DNA from: Anaerostipes sp. MSJ-23
Lineage (GTDB): Bacteria; Bacillota; Clostridia; Lachnospirales; Lachnospiraceae
Assembly (NCBI RefSeq): GCF_018918155.1
Contig: NZ_JAHLPY010000008.1
Span: 1-64,000, forward strand
Reading direction: 5' to 3'
DNA length: 64,000 bases
Below are positions 54,835-63,173 of this stretch, one piece after another (position 1 is the first letter of the stretch; each line of letters starts with the position of its first letter). The notes under the pieces are model-generated. The model worked only from the letters and a program-made list of their open reading frames with translations, was not told the DNA's origin and did no database searches. A program made the position numbers and the translations under genes.

Positions 54835-56117
54835 ATGAAAGATAAGATTATGGAGAAAGTACTGCCAATGGCAAATGCAATCTCCAACAACTAGTTTCTT
54901 GTAAGTTTGCGAGATGGATTTATGGTTGCTTTTCCTGCAACTATGTTTGCGTCGATCGCAATGATTATTCAAAATTTTCCACAAACCTTCCGCTTTGATG
55001 GCCTTTTACCGCAAGCAGTACTTGACTTTTTAAATAACTTTTTTGGAACTGTAGGAAATGCAACAATGAATGTTTCTTCTGTCTTTGTTGTCTTTGGTAT
55101 TGCTTACACGTTAGGAAAAAAATTAAAGTGTAATCCATTATATGCAGGAGCAATTGCATTAGCATCTTTCTTTATGCTTCTTCCATTTCAAGTTGTAAAA
55201 GATGTCACATATATGCCATTACCAAAACTTGGGGCACAAGGAATGTTCGTTGGAATTCTCACTGCTTTTATTGCAACAGAAATTTTTGCATTCCTTGAAA
55301 ATAAGGATATCACAATTAAAATGCCGGAGCAGATTCCACAAGGAATCGCAAACTCCTTTACCTCTATCTTACCAGGTGCGGTAACGTTAATGGTATTTAA
55401 TATCATTCGTTATATTTTCACATTTACAAAATGGGGAAATGCCTTTGACTGTCTCTTTACAATCTTACAGAGACCGCTGACTAATCTTGGATCCAGCCTT
55501 CCAGCAACAATCATTGCTGTAATCCTCGCACAGCTATTATGGTGGTTTGGTGTTCATGGACAGGCTGTTGTAAACTCTGTAATGGACCCAATCTGGAATA
55601 CACTGGCATTGGAAAACTATGCAGCGTATTCAGCAGGTGCACTGATTCCTCATATTGTGTGCTCGACATTCATGGGAATTTTCCCACTGATCGGTGGAAA
55701 TGGAATGACTCTTGGTATTATTTTAGTTGCATTAATCATTGCAAGATCGGTACGTTTAAAGAGCACAATGAAAATGGTCGTAGCTCCGGCATTTTTTAAT
55801 ATTTCTGAACCAGTTACTTTTTGACTTCCAATTGTATTAAATCCAACAATTTTGATTCCATGGGTTCTGGCACCAGTTGTAACAGTGATTACTTCTTACT
55901 GTGCAATTTATTTCGGTCTTGTTCCGAGACCAATCGGTGTTACTGTTATCTGGACAACTCCAGTTTTCTTATCTGGATGGATTGGAACATCTTCTATTCG
56001 AGGTGGAATTTTACAGTTAGTGAATGTAGTAATTTCCATTATCATCTGGCTTCCATTCATGAAAGCACTGGATAAATTTATCTTAAGGATGAGGAAGAAG
56101 CTCAGGTAGAAGAATAA
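54835..56117 (+). pseudogene. PTS EIIC (lactose/cellobiose family), inactivated
   Basis: A membrane sugar permease of the PTS, readable over about 425 codons, with motifs HGQAVVNSVMDPIWN, GGNGMTLG and the substrate-site FNISEPVTF. Codon 20 is TAG (54892-54894). Codon 330 is TGA (55822-55824), where related proteins have the Gly of FGLPIVLNP (GGA to TGA). Near 56085 one A seems lost from an A-run: adding it back restores an acidic tail KDEEEAQVEE ending at 56117. No EIIA or EIIB gene is beside it. Confidence 0.85.
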
Positions 56118-56139
56118 AAAAATAAGAAGGGGAAATGTC

Positions 56140-56592
56140 ATGGGGAATGTATTAAAATATGAAAAAAAGATTGCAAGCAATCCAAAAGATTTATTTAAAA
56201 CTTTAATGCAAGAACAGTTGAAATATTTCCAATTTTATGATTCTAAGATTAAACAGTTAACAGAAGGAATTAAAATTTCGAAACCTTTTTATACAAAAAC
56301 AACGAAAGAAAAAGTTAATGGAGTAATTGAGATTACAAAAATCAAAGAAAATGAAGAGTTTCAAATGAAAACTAGTTATTCCAAAGGTGAAATCCTTCAA
56401 ACATTTCATATTTTTGAAGAAGAAGGGGCGATAAAGATTTGCTATATGGAAGAAAATTCTTTTGAGAAAAAAAGAGATCGTGCAAATTTTTCCCTTGTGT
56501 CTTTACCATATCGGATTTTATTCCGTATGCAGTTGAAAAAGCGCATCAAATACTTAGAACAACAAACATTACAAAGGGAAGGAATCTGCTAG
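56140..56592 (+). CDS. DUF3284 protein
   Basis: A 150-residue soluble protein of the DUF3284 family, found in PTS sugar operons of Firmicutes with unknown role. It is alpha/beta with a Lys/Glu-rich surface. No break is seen. It sits between two broken genes, 23 bases after the EIIC remnant, behind AAGGGGAAATGTC. It may be a survivor with no partner. Confidence 0.8.
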   Translation: MGNVLKYEKKIASNPKDLFKTLMQEQLKYFQFYDSKIKQLTEGIKISKPFYTKTTKEKVNGVIEITKIKENEEFQMKTSYSKGEILQTFHIFEEEGAIKICYMEENSFEKKRDRANFSLVSLPYRILFRMQLKKRIKYLEQQTLQREGIC

Positions 56593-56593
56593 A

Positions 56594-57359
56594 ATGATTG
56601 ACGTAATCAAAAATCAGCTATATCATATCTGTTTTAAAAAATGGCCAAATTGGACATGTTTATTATGGAAATACGATTCAGAATCTAACATATGAGGATT
56701 GCTGTTATCTTGCCATACGGAAAGATAAATCTGCCGGTACGGTAAAATATTATAAAGAAGACCATGACTTTACCCTTGCAGATCAGATGCAAGAATATCC
56801 GGTGTATGGGACAACAGATTTTCACGAAGGAGCAATCGATCTCAAACGGGATCATCTTCCATGCTATTTGCAACTTTCCATAAAGGATCATGAGATCCTT
56901 TATGGAAAAGAAATAGAAGAAGGAGTGCCTCAAACAAGAAATTGTCAAGATGTAGAGACACTTAAATTGACATTAAATGATCCTGTAAATGAAGTGACGG
57001 TTACTTTGTTTTTTTCAATTTATAAGAATTCACCGGTTATTGTACGAAAAAACCGAATACAAAATGATGGAAATGAAACAATCTGGGCACTTGTTACAAG
57101 AGATAGAAAAGAAGTGATGATTGGTTACTATCGAATTTTGGCACAACCAAATGCAACAACTTGTGAATATATCAAACTTCCATTTTTAGATAAAAGTAGT
57201 TATTATGAAGAAAAAGAAACAGGAATGCTTTATAATGGAAGTTTGCTGAAGGAAAAAGAAATTCGAAAACCATCACAATTTAATGGAGCCAACGAATCAA
57301 CAGCACAGCTTTTTGGAGATTATCAGTCTAAGATTATTTATCTGACAAAAAGATCATAA
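56594..57359 (+). pseudogene. GH36 alpha-galactosidase remnant lacking the catalytic barrel
   Basis: The GH36 N-terminal sandwich (VLKNGQIGHVYYG, EYPVYGTTDFHEGAI, ETLKLTLNDPVNEVTVTLFF) runs straight into the C-terminal domain (TRDRKEVMIGYYRILAQPN, GDYQSKIIYL). The junction is near 57085-57095. The whole TIM barrel with both catalytic Asp is missing by an in-frame deletion. The only plausible start, ATG 56594, is in another frame from the rest (frame 0 opens at 56607), so a second indel lies near 56605. It cannot cleave galactosides. Confidence 0.85.
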
Positions 57360-57371
57360 TAATTTATATAA

Positions 57372-57412
57372 AAGAAGGGATTAGACAGGAAAAAGTCTAA
57401 TCCTTTCTTTTA
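57372..57412. terminator. Bidirectional terminator after the GH36 remnant
   Basis: GGATTAGAC (57378-57386) pairs with GTCTAATCC (57395-57403), with flanking GAAG/TTTC pairs and T-runs on both strands. It separates the remnant from the convergent small gene. Confidence 0.85.
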
Positions 57413-57703
57413 GTTTTTTTTCCATTGTCGTATTTCATAAAAAGCTTTTCTCGTATAAGGATCTTTCTGATCGATTTTTTGAAAAACGGATGTTACCTGT
57501 TTCGTCTTTGAATCAGGGAACGCTTTTGTAGAAGCGATGATAAAAAAGAGAAAAAGGAAAGAAAAACCGGCACGCAATTTAAAAAAAGTCCAGTAAGAAG
57601 TCGTATTGATAGGCTCTTTTTCGATCTTTGATGGACGATGTAGTTGCTTATAACGACTATTTAACTTTAAACGTTCCAAGTCCATATTTGTATTGGAATG
57701 CAT
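57410..57703 (-). CDS. Small single-helix membrane protein, unknown function
   Basis: A 97-residue protein I do not recognise. A polar, basic N-terminal half is followed by one strong helix (FSFLFLFFIIASTKAF, about 48-63) and a charged tail with KDPYTRKAFYEIRQW. GGAGG lies seven bases before ATG 57703; the frame to 57769 is an extension. It ends in the terminator region and starts 67 bases after the dehydrogenase stop, so the two may be cotranscribed. Confidence 0.6.
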   Translation of the reverse strand: MHSNTNMDLERLKLNSRYKQLHRPSKIEKEPINTTSYWTFFKLRAGFSFLFLFFIIASTKAFPDSKTKQVTSVFQKIDQKDPYTRKAFYEIRQWKKN

Positions 57704-57769
57704 AACAAAACCTCCATGATACATTTTATGAAATGGTTGGAAAAATATAACAGATGGTAGATTTTCCAT

Positions 57770-58735
57770 TTACCATTCTTCTTTTGGATATTTCAGACCC
57801 CATTCTTTTCTTAATTTTGTCATAATATCCATAACATCTTTAGAATAAGTAAGATTCATGGAAGAAGAATCGCCTGTTTTTACAGCTTTTTCCATATCCA
57901 TCATTTCATAGTAAAGTGCATTTGGAGTTTCTCCGGCTTCAATTTTGGTGACCTCTCCGGTTTCTGCATCTACAATGATTGCCTTATCAGCTCTTGGGTA
58001 TTCCATAATTTCAATATATCCCTTCTCACAGCTGATCATATCCCTTTTTGGCTGTTTGGAGTGCATAGAAAGAGCAACGGTTGCCATTTGTTCGGATGTA
58101 TTTTTCAATAGGACGGTTGCTTGTTCATCGGAACCTGTTGGGGATGCTTTCCACTGGCTTAAGATCTCTGTTGGTGTTTCTTTCATAAAACTTCTTACAA
58201 TAGAAAGTGCGTACACACCGATATCGAGCATAGCACCACCTGCAAGATTCATATTAAAAAAGCGATTATTCATATCATATTCTTTAAAACTTCCAAAATT
58301 CATTGTAATTATCTGGACATTTCCAAGTTGTCCAGAGTTTACAATATTCCAAAGCTTTTTATAAAGTGGCATATGCCAAATGGTCATAGCTTCTGCAAGA
58401 ATTCGTTGTTTTTCATTAGCTAATGCAATCATTTCATCAAGTTCCCTGCTATTTAATGTAATAGACTTTTCTACGAGAAGATGTTTTCCTTGTTCAAGAG
58501 CCTTTTTCATAAAAGAGTAATGTGTGTTATGTGGGCTTGTAATATAAATGATATCTACATTATCGTCAAAAAACATATCATCGATTTGATCATAGACTTT
58601 TTCAACGCCATATTTCTTAACAAAATCAATGGCTTTTTGATGAGTACGATTGCCTAATGCATATAAGGATTTTCCCATTTTTTGTAATGCCACGGCCATT
58701 TCGTTTGCAATAACTCCAGTACCAAGTATGCCCAA
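57770..58735 (-). CDS. Gfo/Idh/MocA-family dehydrogenase, start uncertain
   Basis: An NAD(P)-dependent sugar or polyol oxidoreductase, about 321 residues. It has the nucleotide fold LGILGTGVIANEM at the very start, the EKSITLNS lysine motif (usually EKP) and GGAMLDIGVYAL with catalytic-site residues. The frame stays open to 58873 but includes the divergent promoter. A predicted -10 at 58785 excludes ATG 58873. TTG 58735 is the only usable codon near the domain edge and has a poor ribosome site, so the true start may be lost. Confidence 0.75.
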   Translation of the reverse strand: MGILGTGVIANEMAVALQKMGKSLYALGNRTHQKAIDFVKKYGVEKVYDQIDDMFFDDNVDIIYITSPHNTHYSFMKKALEQGKHLLVEKSITLNSRELDEMIALANEKQRILAEAMTIWHMPLYKKLWNIVNSGQLGNVQIITMNFGSFKEYDMNNRFFNMNLAGGAMLDIGVYALSIVRSFMKETPTEILSQWKASPTGSDEQATVLLKNTSEQMATVALSMHSKQPKRDMISCEKGYIEIMEYPRADKAIIVDAETGEVTKIEAGETPNALYYEMMDMEKAVKTGDSSSMNLTYSKDVMDIMTKLRKEWGLKYPKEEW

Positions 58736-58784
58736 TTTAGATGTTCTTTGTATGTCCTCACTTTCGCTTTGATTTTCTAAACAT

Positions 58785-58793
58785 AGTATATCA
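58785..58793 (-). promoter_or_regulatory. Extended -10 promoter of the dehydrogenase gene
   Basis: On the minus strand TGA-TATACT. No good -35 box is seen. It points toward the Gfo gene and lies about 50 bases before its first codon. Confidence 0.4.
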
Positions 58794-58830
58794 AAAACAT
58801 ATTCAAAATGATATATGAAATGAAAATGTA

Positions 58831-58859
58831 TTGACATCAAAATAAAATAATGGTACATT
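58831..58859 (+). promoter_or_regulatory. Promoter of the glycyl radical enzyme operon
   Basis: TTGACA (58831-58836), 17 bases, TACATT (58854-58859) with extended -10 TGG. Confidence 0.75.
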
Positions 58860-58883
58860 GTAGTTACAAACAAAACAAAAAAT

Positions 58884-58897
58884 AATTACGAATGAAA
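58884..58897 (+). promoter_or_regulatory. Candidate DeoR operator motif AATTACGAATGAAA
   Basis: This 14-base word lies between the promoter and the ribosome site. A 13/14 match (AATTATGAATGAAA) occurs at 63069-63082 before deoR and the activase. A shared regulator is inferred. Confidence 0.35.
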
Positions 58898-58915
58898 CTA
58901 TTGAAAGGAGATATC

Positions 58916-61330
58916 ATGAAAAATACCGAACATTTTGGCGTATTAACAGATCGAATGAAAGCATTTCGTGAGGAAGTGCTGGATGCGAAACCATACATTG
59001 ATGCGCAGAGGGCAGTATTAGCGACAGAAGCTTACAAAGAGAACCAAAATCAGCCAAGAGTTATGGTAAGAGCTTTGATGCTGAAAAAGATCTTAGAAGG
59101 AATGAGTATTTATATCGATGACAAATCCCTGATTGCAGGAAACCAGGCAACAAAAAATAAGAATGCTCCAATTTTCCCGGAATACACAATGGAATTCGTT
59201 ATGAACGAATTAGATCTCTTTGAGAAACGTGACGGAGATGTTTTTTATATTACAGAAGAGACAAAAGAACAGTTAAGAGAGATTGCTCCATTCTGGAAGA
59301 ATAACAATCTTCGTGCCAGAGGAGAAGCACTGCTTCCAGAAGAAGTAGATGTTTTTATGGAAACTGGTGTTTTTGGAATGGAAGGAAAATTAAACGCCGG
59401 AGATGCCCATCTGGCAGTGAATTACCAAAGAATCTTATCCGATGGATTAAAAGGATACGAAAAACGAGTAAGAGAATTAAAAGAAGCGCTTGACTTTACA
59501 AAACCAGAAAGTATTGATAAGAATGTGTTTTATAAAGCGGTCTTAACTGTGATTGAAGCAGTTCGTGATTTTACAAAGCGCTATTGTAAACTTGCCAAAG
59601 AACTAGCAGACAAAGAAACAGATATAAAACGTAAGGAAGAGTTATTACAGATGAGTGAGATCTGTGCCAAAGTTCCATATGAACCAGCAGCATCGTTTAG
59701 AGAAGCAGTTCAGTCTGTATGGTTTATTCAGCTGATTCTTCAGATCGAATCTAACGGACATTCTTTAAGCTATGGACGTTTTGACCAGTATATGTATCCA
59801 TATTATATGAAAGATATCAACGAAGGAAAGATCACAAAAGAAGATGCATTAGAATTGTTAACGTGTCTTTGGATTAAAACGCTAACTATTAATAAAGTTC
59901 GTTCACAGGCACATACTTTGAGTTCTGCAGGTTCTCCAATGTATCAAAATGTTACGATTGGCGGACAAACAACAGATAAAAAAGATGCAGTTAATGAATT
60001 AAGTTTTGTTGTACTACAGTCCGTTGCACAGACAAGATTGACGCAGCCAAACTTAACCGTTCGTTATCATGCCAATATCAATAAACATTTTTTTGACGAA
60101 TGTATCGAAGTTATGAAACTCGGATTTGGGATGCCGGCATTCAATAATGATGAGATTATTATTCCTTCCTTTATTCATTGGGGTGTCAAGGAAGAAGACG
60201 CATATAACTACAGTGCGATCGGATGTGTAGAAACAGCTGTTCCTGGTAAATGGGGATATCGCTGCACGGGTATGTCTTATATTAATTTTCCAAGAGTCCT
60301 GCTTTGTGCCATGAATGATGGAGTTGATTTAACAAGTGGTAAGAGATTTACGAAAGGATATGGAAAATTTACAGAAATGGAAACCTACGAAGATCTCTTA
60401 GAAGCATGGGATAAGACTGTTAGAGAAATGACCCGTTATAGTGTTATTGTTGAGAATGCGATTGATAAAGCATCGGAAAGAGATGTGCCAGATGTGTTAT
60501 GTTCTGCATTAACAGATGACTGTATTGGAAGAGGAAAAACGATCAAAGAAGGTGGAGCAGTCTATGACTTTATCTCCGGACTTCAGGTTGGTATTGCGAA
60601 TATGGCAGATTCCCTTGCAGCGATCAAGAAACTGGTATACGAAGAGAAGAAGATCACAAAAGAACAACTTTGGAATGCAATCTTAGATAACTTTCAGTCC
60701 GAAGAGAACAAAAAGATTCAGGAAATGCTCATCAATGATGTTCCGAAATATGGAAATGATGATGATTATGTCGATCAGTTGGTTGTAGAAGCTTATGATT
60801 CTTACTTAGATGAAATCAAAAAATATCCAAATACACGTTATCATAGGGGACCAATTGGAGGTATTCGTTATGGTGGAACATCCTCTATCAGTGCGAATGT
60901 TGGACAAGGAATGGGAACTGTTGCGACGCCTGATGGAAGAAACGCATTTGAGCCATTAGCAGAAGGAAGCAGTCCGGCACATAATGCAGACAAGAATGGT
61001 CCAACAGCTGTATTTAAAACAGTTGCAAAACTTCCAACAGAGAAGATTACAGGTGGAGTTCTGTTGAATCAGAAGATGACACCACAGATGCTGTCCACGG
61101 AAGAAAATAAACAGAAATTAGAAATGCTGATCCGTACATTCTTTAACCGTTTACATGGATATCATGTACAGTATAACATTGTATCCAGAGAAACACTGAT
61201 CGATGCACAGAAACATCCAGAGAAACATAAAGATTTGATCGTTCGTGTTGCAGGATACAGTGCATTTTTCAATGTACTTTCTAAAAAGACACAAGATGAT
61301 ATTATTGGAAGAACTGAACAGACATTATAA
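58916..61330 (+). CDS. Glycyl radical enzyme (YbiW/PflD-like)
   Basis: An 804-residue oxygen-sensitive enzyme. The thiyl-radical cysteine is Cys437 (AIGCVETA, GCxE type) and the glycyl radical is Gly780 (RVAGYSAFF). The single Cys and GCVE distinguish it from pyruvate formate-lyase, which has adjacent Cys. Next to an Fsa-type aldolase it resembles E. coli YbiW and PflD, reported to open anhydrohexitol 6-phosphates to 1-deoxyfructose 6-phosphate. A glycerol/diol dehydratase role is the alternative. AAAGGAG lies five bases before ATG 58916. Confidence 0.92.
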   Translation: MKNTEHFGVLTDRMKAFREEVLDAKPYIDAQRAVLATEAYKENQNQPRVMVRALMLKKILEGMSIYIDDKSLIAGNQATKNKNAPIFPEYTMEFVMNELDLFEKRDGDVFYITEETKEQLREIAPFWKNNNLRARGEALLPEEVDVFMETGVFGMEGKLNAGDAHLAVNYQRILSDGLKGYEKRVRELKEALDFTKPESIDKNVFYKAVLTVIEAVRDFTKRYCKLAKELADKETDIKRKEELLQMSEICAKVPYEPAASFREAVQSVWFIQLILQIESNGHSLSYGRFDQYMYPYYMKDINEGKITKEDALELLTCLWIKTLTINKVRSQAHTLSSAGSPMYQNVTIGGQTTDKKDAVNELSFVVLQSVAQTRLTQPNLTVRYHANINKHFFDECIEVMKLGFGMPAFNNDEIIIPSFIHWGVKEEDAYNYSAIGCVETAVPGKWGYRCTGMSYINFPRVLLCAMNDGVDLTSGKRFTKGYGKFTEMETYEDLLEAWDKTVREMTRYSVIVENAIDKASERDVPDVLCSALTDDCIGRGKTIKEGGAVYDFISGLQVGIANMADSLAAIKKLVYEEKKITKEQLWNAILDNFQSEENKKIQEMLINDVPKYGNDDDYVDQLVVEAYDSYLDEIKKYPNTRYHRGPIGGIRYGGTSSISANVGQGMGTVATPDGRNAFEPLAEGSSPAHNADKNGPTAVFKTVAKLPTEKITGGVLLNQKMTPQMLSTEENKQKLEMLIRTFFNRLHGYHVQYNIVSRETLIDAQKHPEKHKDLIVRVAGYSAFFNVLSKKTQDDIIGRTEQTL

Positions 61331-61359
61331 ATTGTAATCTATAGAAAGAGGAGAATAAA

Positions 61360-62037
61360 ATGAAATTAATTATTGATGACGCACATATGGATTTGATTAA
61401 AAAAATTTATGAGTATTATCCAATTGACGGAGTAACAACAAATCCGTCGATTCTTGCAAAAAGCGGAAGAAAACCTTATGAAGTTCTAAAGGAAATTCGT
61501 GAATTTATCGGAACAGATGCAGAACTGCATGTTCAAGTTGTTGCGAAAGATGCACATGGAATGGTAGAAGATGCCCATCGCATTGTAAAGGAACTTGGTA
61601 AAAATACTTTTGTAAAAGTTCCTTCTGTAAAAGAAGGGTTTAAGGCAATGAAACAGCTGGCAGCTGAGGACATTCAAACAACAGCAACCGCAATTTATAC
61701 TCCGATGCAGGCCTTTCTTGCAGGAAAATGTGGGGCAGCTTATGCAGCACCGTATATCAACCGTATCGACAATATGGGATATGATGGAGTCGAAGTAGCA
61801 AAAAAGATTCATAATATTTTTAAAAATAATCATTTAAAGACAGAAGTTCTTGCAGCAAGTTTTAAAAATTCACAGCAGGTTTTGGAATTATGTGAATATG
61901 GAATTGGTGCATCTACCATTTCCCCAGATGTTATCGAAGGACTTGTAAAAAATCAGGCAATTACATCAGCAATTGATGTCTTTGTTGCGGATTTTGAAGG
62001 GCTAACTGGAGAAGGAAAAACAATGAGTGATTGTTAA
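61360..62037 (+). CDS. fsa: Fructose-6-phosphate aldolase / transaldolase-like protein
   Basis: A 225-residue class I aldolase of the FsaA/TalC family. The Schiff-base lysine is Lys86 (TFVKVPSV), close to Lys85 of E. coli FsaA. VTTNPSILAKSG and the ATAIYTPMQAFLA motif are typical. It starts 29 bases after the radical enzyme with an AGGAG site. It could split 1-deoxyfructose 6-phosphate or fructose 6-phosphate to glyceraldehyde 3-phosphate; the real substrate is unknown. Confidence 0.9.
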   Translation: MKLIIDDAHMDLIKKIYEYYPIDGVTTNPSILAKSGRKPYEVLKEIREFIGTDAELHVQVVAKDAHGMVEDAHRIVKELGKNTFVKVPSVKEGFKAMKQLAAEDIQTTATAIYTPMQAFLAGKCGAAYAAPYINRIDNMGYDGVEVAKKIHNIFKNNHLKTEVLAASFKNSQQVLELCEYGIGASTISPDVIEGLVKNQAITSAIDVFVADFEGLTGEGKTMSDC

Positions 62038-62050
62038 GTAAGAAAATAAA

Positions 62051-62084
62051 AAGAAGGTTTGCATTTCTGTAAACCTTCTTTTTT
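62051..62084. terminator. Bidirectional terminator between fsa and the activase gene
   Basis: AAGAAGGTTT (62051-62060) pairs perfectly with AAACCTTCTT (62071-62080), then four more T. The A-run upstream gives a U-run on the minus strand. Confidence 0.9.
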
Positions 62085-62087
62085 GCA

Positions 62088-62987
62088 TTAAAAGAAACAT
62101 TTGATACCGGCATTAAGAAAGATATTTTGATAATCTGTAAGGTCTTCCGGATGTAATGCCTCTACCTGTTCATATGCATAGGTTTTTCCAAGAAGATGAT
62201 ACTTGTTTTCACCAAATTGATGAAATGGGAGAAGCTGTACGTTTTTTGCACCAACTTGAGTCAGCAGATGGGCAATTCCTTTTGCATCTTCTAAGGATGC
62301 ATTAAAATTTGGAATGACTGGAATTCGCGGAAGTACTTCGATTTTGTGTTGGATAGCCCAGGTAAGATTTTTTATAATTTGTTCATTTGGCACACCGGTT
62401 CCGATTTTATGCTGTTTGCTGTCAAAATGCTTAACATCAAATAGCAAAAGATCAAACATTGGGGCGAGCTCTTGAAAAATATCATCCTTGATGTATCCTG
62501 TTGTTTCAATTGCTGTATGAATTCCTTTTTCTTTTAATCTGATAAGTAATTCTTTGACGAAATCAGGTTGTCCCATTCCTTCTCCACCAGAGATTGTAAC
62601 GCCGCCACCGGATTCTTCGTAAAAATCAATATCTTGAAGACAAATAGAGACAACGTCATTCACAGTTTTGAATTCTCCTTCAAAATTTAGGCACTTGGAA
62701 GGACAGGATTTTATACAGGTAAAACATCCATTGCAATGGGAAGGATCTATTGTAATCCGTTTATCTATTATGGAAATTGCATGTTTAGGACAGGCACGGA
62801 TACAGGTTTTACAGTGTACACATTTTTTTTCATTATGTAAAATCTGCGCTTCTGATCGTTGTGATTCCGGGTTTGCACACCATTTACAACGCAATGGACA
62901 GCCTTTTAAGAACACTGTGGTACGAATTCCTGGTCCGTCATGAATGCTAAATTTTTGTATATTAAAAACAATTCCTTTTTCTGACAT
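62088..62987 (-). CDS. Glycyl radical enzyme activase (radical SAM)
   Basis: A 299-residue enzyme that uses S-adenosylmethionine to put the radical on the glycine of its partner. The SAM cluster motif is Cys30-x3-Cys34-x2-Cys37 (GCPLRCKWC). Two inserted [4Fe-4S] ferredoxin-like motifs follow (CVHCKTCIRACP and CNGCFTCIKSCP), as in activases of glycerol-dehydratase and PflC/PflE types and unlike PflA. GGAGG precedes the ATG. It is convergent with fsa and should act on the radical enzyme at 58916-61330. Confidence 0.93.
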   Translation of the reverse strand: MSEKGIVFNIQKFSIHDGPGIRTTVFLKGCPLRCKWCANPESQRSEAQILHNEKKCVHCKTCIRACPKHAISIIDKRITIDPSHCNGCFTCIKSCPSKCLNFEGEFKTVNDVVSICLQDIDFYEESGGGVTISGGEGMGQPDFVKELLIRLKEKGIHTAIETTGYIKDDIFQELAPMFDLLLFDVKHFDSKQHKIGTGVPNEQIIKNLTWAIQHKIEVLPRIPVIPNFNASLEDAKGIAHLLTQVGAKNVQLLPFHQFGENKYHLLGKTYAYEQVEALHPEDLTDYQNIFLNAGIKCFF

Positions 62988-63011
62988 ATCGTCATCCTCC
63001 TTTTTGCGTTT

Positions 63012-63040
63012 ATTGTAACATAAAAGATTTTAAAAGTGAA
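63012..63040 (-). promoter_or_regulatory. Predicted promoter of the activase gene
   Basis: On the minus strand TTCACT (63035-63040), 17 bases, TACAAT (63012-63017), with a nearby extended -10 TG. Confidence 0.5.
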
Positions 63041-63048
63041 TAAAAATA

Positions 63049-63088
63049 TTTCAAATGAAAATAAAATAAATTATGAATGAAAATTTCA
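63049..63088. promoter_or_regulatory. Cluster of TTTCA/TGAAA palindromes between activase and deoR
   Basis: TTTCA-AA-TGAAA (63049-63060) and TGAAA-A-TTTCA (63078-63088) flank the AATTATGAATGAAA word. They lie upstream of both divergent promoters and are candidate DeoR sites. Confidence 0.35.
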
Positions 63089-63121
63089 AAGGCACTAAGA
63101 TTCGGAATGGAGTTTTTTCTT

Positions 63122-63149
63122 CCTATTATAAAATAGGGTATGTTATAAT
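63122..63149 (+). promoter_or_regulatory. deoR promoter with palindrome in the -35 region
   Basis: The extended -10 TGT-TATAAT ends at 63149. The -35 region is filled by a perfect inverted repeat CCTATT-ATAA-AATAGG (63122-63137), which could be an autoregulatory operator. Confidence 0.5.
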
Positions 63150-63173
63150 AAAACAAAGAGAAAGGAGAGAAAA

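Noticed and set aside
55822-55824. TGA in the EIIC gene as selenocysteine, or TAG at 54892 as pyrrolysine
   Set aside because: The TGA replaces a conserved Gly, no SECIS-like hairpin stands out after it, and a separate TAG and a frameshift in the same gene point to decay.
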